This document shows, one piece after another, positions 56,097-64,000 of a stretch of DNA of 64,000 nucleotides. The notes beneath the pieces are model-generated. The model saw only the letters and a list, made by a program, of their open reading frames with translations, was not told where the DNA came from and did not search any database. A program made the translations under genes and the position numbers. Source of the stretch: Sordaria brevicollis (Eukaryota; Ascomycota; Sordariomycetes; Sordariales; Sordariaceae); the NCBI GenBank assembly GCA_033439795.1, contig JAUTDP010000003.1:1488001-1552000 (forward strand). Reading direction: 5' to 3'. Numbering within the stretch: position 1 is the stretch's first letter; each line of letters opens with the position of its first letter.

Positions 56097-57397
56097 GTCG
56101 TTGTCGTTGGACTCTAAGCAACCCGTGGTCTTTACTTTTGCGTCAGTCACGTCTCGAGACAAAAAGAAATAGCGAATCCTGTTCAGAGCGGACTTACTTA
56201 GCAACTGACGGCCAGTGTGAAGAAATTTGGGGGATGTAACTCGTTCAGGTAGCGGTAGGTAACGTCTGACGCGAAAATAATGCTCCTGGAGACGTTGGGT
56301 CAACGTACGCCGTGTCGTCAGCGGTAACGACTATGTGATATGGATGTAGTGGGCTCGAAGGTGTTAGTTTCCTGGCGTCGAAAACTCCGCGTAGGGGCTG
56401 CAGCGTGTTTAAGACTCGGCGGATGCTGATGTGGTGGTGATACCCTTCGAGAGTGGAAGTGTGAGTGCGTTGTTTTCTTTGCGTCGGTGTCTCCTGTATC
56501 TAATGGATAGCATGTGTTGAGATGATCCTGATGGTGATGTCGCAGCAAGAAGGGGAGGATGTGTGCCTCGGAGGAGAGCTAAATATCTCAAACCAGTTCG
56601 CTTGTGGTACATGAAAGAAATGGGAAGCGTAGAAAATCTATGGTAGAGCTTGTTGGGCAACGTACAGACAGACACACCTTTCTGAGTGTAGTTGCCTGTG
56701 ATGCGGTAGAGAGATAGAAAAACGAGAAAGGTGGAGGCGAAGATTGCGTGGTGCGAGATTTTATAGACGAAATGAGAGACGACTACAGGATGTGGAGGCG
56801 GATAGGACGAGGAGGGACGGGAGAGGATGAGAGCTGTGGAACATGCTCCATTGCAAACGAAGAAACCAGAGGAATAAACTACTTGCTCACTAGATCCCAG
56901 AATTGATCCGTAGTCAGCTTGGGATGATGATCTGCTGGATATGATACAATCCACTGCTGTGATCCGGACTCACGATACCGAAGAACAAGAGGGATGGAAT
57001 GGAGACAGAAGGAGTCTGGGCTCTTTTGCGTGTTTGCGAGTTTTGCTAATGTTGATACCGAATCGCTTGAATGGAAGTAGGAAATGAGCAAGAGAACTGA
57101 AAACATAAAAAGCTGTGTATGGGCCATCAAGAGAAAAACGGAAGAGTCCATCAACTGCCCAAAGGCACAGAATAAAAGTCAATCCATTGTCGTTGCAATG
57201 ATCCCAACTTTGTTTGTGCTTTGATGTCAGTATTGAGATCAGAATAATCCGAAATGTGACACACGACCCGTCTGCGTAGTCCAACATCGCGAAGAAATGC
57301 CAAATTTGAAAGAATGCAACAGGAACAGAATGGAAACAGAGATAATTCACGACAGACCAATCTGATCCTCCTCTCACCTTACTCGCCGACCATAATC
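56097..57397. other. intergenic region, no gene seen
   Basis: Between the coiled-coil gene and the 3' end of the helicase gene, both on the minus strand. It contains the upstream region of the coiled-coil gene. Small ORFs only. Confidence 0.45.
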
Positions 57398-60300
57398 TCA
57401 TACCCTCTCGATGTTTTCCGCCCTCGTGACGCCGCTCACAGCCGTATGGTTCTGCCCACCGATAGGGGCATTGCATTCTGGGCACCTCGCAAGCTCCATC
57501 GGCATTCCGCACTCTCCGATAGCGAACTACGGCATCAACCGTTAGCAATTATCATTCAGTGTATAAGAGAATACAGACAGATTCCATCAAGCAAATTGAG
57601 ACAAGAGGAAGAAAGAGAGAAAGCGGGCTTACCGGATGACCATTTTCACAATTATACCAATGTCCCGAATGAGTAGCGATGCCGTCTCTACCGTTGACCA
57701 TAGCGGTCTTGATAGCAGCCCATTCCTCTGGCGTCACTTCTTCGTACCACTCGGTCGTGAACAGCTTAAGCGTTGCCTCAATAGCCTCTCGGAGCGATTC
57801 GGTGCTGGGAAGCGTGTCGCAGAGTGTGAGTGCATCACCTAAAAGCTTCTTGGCTGTCTCAACTCGGTCTTCCTCCTTTCCTTTGTGCTGTCCGGACTCA
57901 ACCTCGTCCTCGTTTAGTTCAGCCCCACTGTCTTTGTCCTGAGCGGCATTGCGATGTTTCCGTCTAGACCGCTCGTAAAGCTGAACGATCCGACCGTAGA
58001 ACAGGCTGGCCTCGATGACGAGACGTGGCAGCTTTGCGGAAGAAGCTGCCTTGACAACGTGCTTGCATGATTTCAACACCTCGAGCGGGGCATCCCCGGA
58101 ATTATGCGACAGTTCTAAGGCATCCTGAAAAATGGCCTCCTTTGCTTTGATGTAAAACAGCTCAGCGCCGAGGGTAACTTGTTGGTCGTACACGGGCAGG
58201 CTGGTCTGCGATAGCTCCAGGGCGACATTAATGTTCAAGTTGTCCATGGCTTGCTCTATCGATGTAGTCGCTCGTCGATTGTGTTGGAGAGTTCGGACTG
58301 CGTCCAAAAGCTTCTTGGCCGGCTGATGTTCGAGCTTCATGTCATGAGACAGACGCTTGGCCTCCTTAGCGAATTTCGAGATATCCTCCCACCGCTTCTT
58401 AAGAAATGCCTCGCTCATCAGGTGACTAGAGAGGCCCTGCCGGGTAATCTCTAACGTGTTTTCAAGACCTTCAAGCCTCTTCTGGAGCTTCGAAAGCTGA
58501 AGGCGTCCACTGGTCAAGAAGCGCTTTGATGTCTCGTCCATCACCGCTCGGTTGATAACACGATTGTATCGCTTGGTAGCAAATTGTCGGATTGGCCGCT
58601 TGCAGTCCGGGCATGAGGGAACCGCGTTGGCTAACATTGACAAATCTTTCAGTCCGTTGTAGCAGCCCGTCTTATCCGTCGTGTAGACCTCGTGCATTCC
58701 CACCAGACCGTCCAAGGTCTCGGCAGTGAAGAAATGGCCGCAGCTCAAGACCACGATAGGCGATTCATCAAGGTCGATCTCTTCGTACGTTTTGAACTCC
58801 AACATGTCGACCCGATTGTCTTTTCGAGAGCAGCAAATCTGGCAATAATCCTGCGGGCACTCTTCTCCGCACAAACTTGGGCACTGGTGGCCACACCTGA
58901 GAAGCTGGGTACAGCGTTCATCACACGGCAGCCGATCGCAAGGCCCTGCGCAAGGCATCGCGCATGACCCTTGATGGGGGCATGACCAGGCACACCTCTC
59001 GATGCATGGGGCACATGGCTTTTGGCATTGCGATGAACATCTTGAATGGGGACATCGTACCTGTGAAGAAGGACAGAATCAGTCATTAAGTTCAGGCGCC
59101 GCGAAAAAGTCCGAGACAAAAATGGAACGACTTACCTCGCATGGCATTTTGCAGCTCCCACAGCCCTGCCCTCGATGACATTTCTTGGGACAAAGATGGT
59201 TGCACGTGCTGTAAGGCCGTGCACAAGTTTTGCTGCATGCTTGATGGGAAATGGAAGTTTTTCCATCCTTTTCCTTGACCTTGCATCTTCCGCATGTCCC
59301 GGGGCATGGATGGGAACACGGGAGGACATGTTCGCAGGCTATTGGGCACAGATATATCGCGGCAGCGACATTCCTGGAACACTCAACAATCACTTTATGA
59401 TCACAGCCCGGCACAACCTTCTCGACCAGAACCGAACACTTGATTTGCTCGAGGTCCAAGGTTCGATGGCAGATGACTTGATCTTGTACATGGCCACACG
59501 GGAGCTCAACGTTGTCCACCTTGACAACGCAAGGCTTGCACTTTTGCCCACAAAGTCCCGGACAGGCATGACTGCAGGTTGTCCGGAACCGTGGACACGG
59601 TTGTGGGCAGGAGAATGCGTCATGAAGAGCCTGCGAATGACAGCTTGCCGGGCATTTGTGGCCACATGGCTCGAGGCGGCTCTCACAGGGTAGGTCGCAA
59701 CCACCTTCAGGGCTGTGACGAAGGAAGTCATCGGGTTCCGAACATTCAATTGGAGTATCGGGATGCCGAGGGCAGCACAAGGCAATTGAATCGCCCGTAG
59801 CGCCCATTTCGGTCATTTGGGCGTGGACATCGGCCCACATGTCAATGTTCCTGTAAGTCCTGGGGTTGCCAACAAGATACATCCCGTGTTGAGCTCTGCT
59901 GAGAAGGACATTGATGCGGTTTTCTGTACGGAGAAAGCCAACCTTGCAGTTCATGTTGCTGCGTACCAATGATACAATGATCACCTTTGCCTCTTCTCCC
60001 TGGAAGTTGTCAACAGTTGCTAAGCGGATGGTTTGGAGCAGAGCTTTCTTTTCGACTGTCTTGTGTGAGGTCGGGTCAACGTCCTTGGCAGTGTCGTCAA
60101 CGAACCCATCCATTGCCATCTTCTCCTTGTCGCGGTCGCTCAAAAACACCTCGAAGTCTTTGTTCAAGGCCGCTCTGAGCTTCTGTAGCTGGCCAGTATA
60201 TGGCGTGAGCAAGGCGATATCGGAACTGCTATATTCGCCCTGGCGAACAATGTGACGCACGAGTGCTGTAGCCATTTCCACCTCCCAAGCATTAGAGTAA

Positions 60301-63300
60301 GATTTGACTCTTGCGCCGTCATCTTTGGAATCCTCGGGGTGCTCGTGATTCAACCAGAAAAGGTTCTTGCGCATTCCCACCACATCCGGAAGGTGGAGGA
60401 TGCTGTCATGATCTTCAAGCTGGGGGTATATTCTGCGAATAAGTCGCGAGATCTCGGGTCGCATGCGTCGTTGTTCGTTCAATTGAGGTACGTGTAACCG
60501 TGCCAGACCGGGCTCTCCAACAGCGCGCCTCTCGAACTGACTGCGATCGAGCTGATGAGACAAGCCGGCCTGGGTTTCCATGCTGAACTGCAGGTAATTT
60601 TGAATCTGGGGCCGAAGTTGTCGGTGATCGCCAATTTGAATCAAGTGTTCCACACCCGGCATCATTGCCGATATGAGATGCGGCTCCATCACTTCGGCAG
60701 CCTCTTCGCACATGATCACCTTGGACCCAATTCGCCGCAACATGTCGATGTTTCGAGCCAGCCCAGTGGTCGTGACCCCAAGTACATCTGCCTGCATCAC
60801 AGCTCGACGGTTCACATCGGCGTGGACAGCATCGATCCGTTGTCGATATTCCTTGGCCTCATTGACCGATTCAAAGAGAACGCCGGTTTGTTTGTCTATC
60901 ATATCTTGGATCCAATGTTCGGCGAGAGTCCATCGCTCGACGGGATTGAGGGAATGAACATCCATTCTTGCTCTCGTAAGAATGTCATTCATTTGCAGGT
61001 TCCCATCGACTCTGAATTGAGAGTTCTCCTGAGGAGGCCGCTTGCCTAGCCACAGCTGGACCGAGTCGCCTCCAACGCGTATGAACCCGTCCTGATCCTG
61101 TCCATCTTCCGGAAACTGGCGCCATATCCTTGGATGATTCAAGTACAAGTATCGAGACAACAGTTCCCGGTTTGGGCTGGAACGCTCTTTACGAGCGAGA
61201 TGAATCGGCTTCAAACAGCGGCTGGCTGTGCCAAAACATTCCTCGACTTTGTTGAAAGCTTGTCCAAGGACACGGGTTTCCACGGTAGACTTGCCCATAC
61301 TTGAGCTAACAACACGGAGATTCTTGCCGTCCAACTCCTCGCAGCGGCTCTGGCCGCCAATGCGAATAATCTTCTCGATACCACAATTGAGGAGGTGCAT
61401 CAAAAACTGATCAAGGGCGTGGTTGGTATAGCAAATGATAAGGATGGGTCCCAGAGATGCCTCCTGCTTGTGGGCAAGCAAAGTACGGACAAGCTGCACG
61501 CCAACATACGATTTCCCCGTTCCAGGGGGACCTTGGATCAACGCATATTCGTGAGTGAGTGCTGAGATAAGAGCTTCGCATTGACTTTTATTCAATCCAG
61601 TTGACCCGACAAACTTATCAATATTGATGTCTTCGTGACTGGCACTGGGATCGAGCCGTAGCGGACCACTCCCTTTGTGGGTGATGGAGTCCAGCTTGAA
61701 TACGAACCCTGACTTGCGAGCGTAGGCAGGGGGTGGAATTGTGAGCCCCTGCGGCTGCTCTCCAGTGCCATTAGTGGGCAGGACCCACTGACTGAAAGGC
61801 AGTTCGCCATCCTTCATGATGCGCTGAAGGTTTGTAAGGACCGGAACAAACGTATCCGGAATGATTCCAGGCAGGTCGACAAGAACACCAGATTGTTTGC
61901 TTGTATGAAGACGAACGAGCTGTGCCAAACATTCCTGAGATTCGGTAGCCAGTTTTAGGGTGATCGTGGGGTCCGAGTTCTTGGACACCAGCGTGCTCTT
62001 CTGAGGATCATCACTCCGTTCTTCAGTACTCTTGTGAGTTACAAGGAAGAAAAGTGACCGTCTCTTTCCTTCATCGTCTGAGACGTAGCAGGCCAAGGCC
62101 CCTGGCTCAAGCCTTGAAGACTCCTGCCACCATCGGCGTTTTTCGGCCGGGGGGTTGTTGCGTAATTGATGAGGTGTGGCGAAGGACAGAATAGCTTCTA
62201 GCCCAGTACGAGGACGAATAAACACACGCTGGATCTGTGCTCTGTCATAAACATGAGCTCTGACATTGCTATCCATCAGTTTATGTGGCTTCGACGTGGA
62301 CTTGTCATTGTCTGCAAGGAATTTGTTGAGTGCATCCTTGAGAGGGCCAAAAGTATCGTGGCGTAGGAGCCGAAAGGCGGTGTCGATGTGCCGTCGGACC
62401 GGGTCCTGGAGAAAATGGGCCTGTGTGAAGTTTGTGGTAGGCAAGTACTCAGGGTGCCTACTGATGATTTCTCCGTGCGTAGGAAGAATCTGGATCTTGC
62501 AAATATCGGCATTGTCATTGTCATGACTGCCCCCGGGTACTTCGGCATCGATCGGAAACGTCAACTGGATGGGCCCCGACCGACCGCGCTGTCCAGAAGA
62601 CGGCTCGTCGGGGTCGGAAAGGAAAAGAGTTGCAGAATCCATCAATCGTTTCACAGTGTCGAGACAAGACGTACATCTGTCTATCGCCAGCCCGGAGCTA
62701 CCCGCTTCTTGGAGATGCTCAACCATCCTTTCTAGATCCTTGAGGAGTGGTGGGAAATCATCGTTCAACAGGGCCTTGCGTTCTCGACGAACAAGTCCCA
62801 AGACGCACTTCAAAAGCAGTGTGCATGTCGTGTCAGGTTCCCAAGAGGACGAAGGCAACGCCCCTATCTCCAATAGGGAAAGGGAGCGGCGGGCTAGGTC
62901 TCTCAGGAAAAGAATGGCGGTCTCTCCGTTGATGCCCCAAAGTAGCGGTAGATCTTGGCGACGTACAGATCAACCGACAGTGAGTCGCAAAGAGAAGGAT
63001 GAGTGAGGACTTTGAGGAATGGAATAGCTACTCGAAGTGCCTGGGTGTTGTCTTTGAGTTGGTCCATGCAGAACCGCACAGTTCCCCGTATTTCCGTGAG
63101 TCCGCCAATGTCATCATCAGCCAGGTCTCTTGCAATGGACTGTTGCCATTCTCGGTAAGTATCGTTGTCCAAGATGGCAAGGGCACCAGTCCACAAGGCA
63201 CAGTGACTACCCGCATGCGAACCCCTTTGGCGAAGCTGTCGTTTCCAGTCAAGGTATGCTTCGTGTGCACCTTCCTCCTCAGGGGTGAATTCCGGAACGT

Positions 63301-63523
63301 CGTGAGAAAATTTGCAGTCCGGGCCATATCGACAAGTACGGTGCTGCATGAATTGGGGGCAGACGCGTTGCGGAACGGGCGCATCGTCTGGATTGCCCCA
63401 ACTGCTTCCTCTTCCGCGTCCACCTCCACGGGTATGCTTTCCTCGTCCGCCTCCACGGCCACGTCCCCATTGACCGCGTCGACCGGTAGAAGCTTGCCCT
63501 CGTTGTCCTCTATAGTTATGCAT
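57398..63523 (-). CDS. ZNFX1-like SF1 RNA helicase with CCCH, NF-X1 and RZ-type zinc fingers (apparent 1-nt frameshift)
   Basis: About 1981 aa from exons 63523-59136, 59060-57633 and 57526-57398. Start ATG 63523 is followed by an RGG-rich tail, a CCCH finger (CPQFMQHRTCRYGPDCKFSH, residues 54-74), an all-helical region, then a UPF1-like SF1 helicase: GPPGTGKSY (about residue 664), CEEAAE, GDHRQLRPQ, VDNFQGEEAKVIIVSLVRSN, VLLSRAQHGMYLVG. A run of Cys-rich NF-X1 repeats follows, then a helical part, and an RZ finger at the end (NGHPFAIGECGMPMELARCPEC), completed only by the last exon. Animal ZNFX1 acts in small-RNA inheritance and antiviral RNA sensing. In fungi it is presumably an RNA-surveillance helicase. 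At 62935-62938 the frame shifts by one base (see findings), so the coding sequence as written is not continuous; sequence error or a disabled allele are the main options. Confidence 0.85.
57527..57632 (-). other. last intron of the ZNFX1-like gene
   Basis: 106 nt, donor GTAAGC, branch GCTAACGG, acceptor GTAG. Joining gives CENGHPFAIGECGMP and completes the RZ-type finger; the stop is TGA at 57398-57400. Confidence 0.85.
59061..59135 (-). other. intron of the ZNFX1-like gene (NF-X1 region)
   Basis: 75 nt, donor GTAAGT, branch TGACTGAT, acceptor CAG. Joining gives CKMPCEVRCPHSRCSSQC, keeping the Cys spacing of NF-X1 fingers. Confidence 0.8.
62935..62938 (-). other. frameshift site: G4 run in the ZNFX1-like gene
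   Basis: Upstream frame reads SVDLYVAKIYRYFG and downstream frame reads GINGETAILFLRDLARRS. The two meet at GGGG on the minus strand. One additional G would join them in one frame. Confidence 0.75.
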
Positions 63524-64000
63524 GTTGAAAAGGAAGTTGTATGTGGGACGACAGACGGAAGTTCTCTGGATGACGAACAATTAGCAAGAGGAATGTCAGT
63601 GGCATGGTGGAGGATAGATAGAAAGGGGGCATACGCTGTACCGTAATGAGGGTATGATGGCGTTTGACACGTTGGGAGTGTGCGCGGGCGGAGTCGACTT
63701 GAAGGAGCTGGGTCGGCTGAAAAATCGATAAGAAAGATTGTCGATGTCACAGAACGTTCTCTGCGAAGGAAAGGGAACTGCCCTTAATATTTGTACCAGG
63801 ATACCGAGCTTTGGCAGACGCCCGGGCTAACATAAAGGCCCGCCAATATTCATTGCATCAAGATGAGCCTATGGGTTGGAAAAATCGACGCCTGTGGCCG
63901 TTTGCAGTTTCCTTCCTGTCAACACTGGAGGTTTCCCACCAGTCAACCTTCCTCATTGACGGTATGACGGTAGCGATGCGGTTAAAGGCTGCAGCTAACC
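63524..64000. other. upstream region of the ZNFX1-like gene
   Basis: Presumed promoter and leader. ORFs on the plus strand here are antisense to the RGG-rich start. No other gene seen up to the window end. Confidence 0.45.

Noticed and set aside
62900..62975. Small intron (GTACGT...CTGAG) to explain the frame change in the ZNFX1-like gene
   Set aside because: It lacks a branch consensus and would remove a segment that appears conserved in the family; a one-base deletion explains both frames more simply.

Overview
The window is fungal nuclear DNA, most likely from the Sordariaceae (Neurospora/Sordaria group). The evidence is short 50-110 nt introns with GTRNGT donors and CTAAC/CTGAC branch sites, a pyruvate decarboxylase that closely resembles the Neurospora CFP protein, PTH11-like, HET and Ppo families, and three long AT-rich blocks almost without CpA/TpG but still rich in CpG. 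The last point is the signature of repeat-induced point mutation (RIP). Species-level identity cannot be fixed by eye.

Layout. 1-1.17 kb: AT-rich, RIP-degraded repeat that runs off the left edge, followed by a possible LTR or repeat end. 1.9-7.2 kb: a fringe-like glycosyltransferase and a GPI-anchored secreted protein, both on the minus strand. 8.3 kb: tRNA-Gly(GCC). 10-11.7 kb: pyruvate decarboxylase. 12.7-14.4 kb: PTH11-type seven-helix membrane protein. 18.2-19.8 kb: O-methyltransferase. 21.1-24.5 kb: F-box/ankyrin protein. 25.9-32.2 kb: two tandem HET-domain genes, the first interrupted by one nonsense codon. 33.1-39.8 kb: a RIP-degraded Helitron on the minus strand with a recognisable hairpin-CTAG 3' end and Rep and Pif1-helicase remnants. 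40.0-43.6 kb: a Ppo-type fatty-acid dioxygenase/P450 fusion whose P450 heme-cysteine position is tyrosine. 44.9-51.0 kb: a complete RIP-degraded Ty1/copia LTR retrotransposon on the minus strand, with 174-bp LTRs, a 5-bp target duplication and a half-tRNA-type primer site. 52.6-54.9 kb: DUF2235 hydrolase with a 15-nt microexon. 55.4-56.1 kb: a coiled-coil protein. 57.4-63.5 kb: a ZNFX1-like CCCH/SF1 helicase/NF-X1/RZ-finger protein carrying an apparent 1-nt frameshift.

Most genes are independent housekeeping or accessory loci rather than one pathway. The functional groupings visible are the F-box/ankyrin gene next to two HET genes (a self/non-self recognition type of neighbourhood) and the Ppo gene, a roughly 5-kb unmutated island between two RIP-inactivated transposons. 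Long gene-free stretches (3.4-6.1, 8.4-10, 14.4-18.2 and 50.99-52.6 kb) contain only small ORFs that look like chance. I did not find a clearly new multi-gene system. The most notable items are the two well-preserved transposon skeletons, the possible RIP-leakage or degenerate Ppo heme site, and the interrupted HET gene with a duplicated N-myristoylation-like start.
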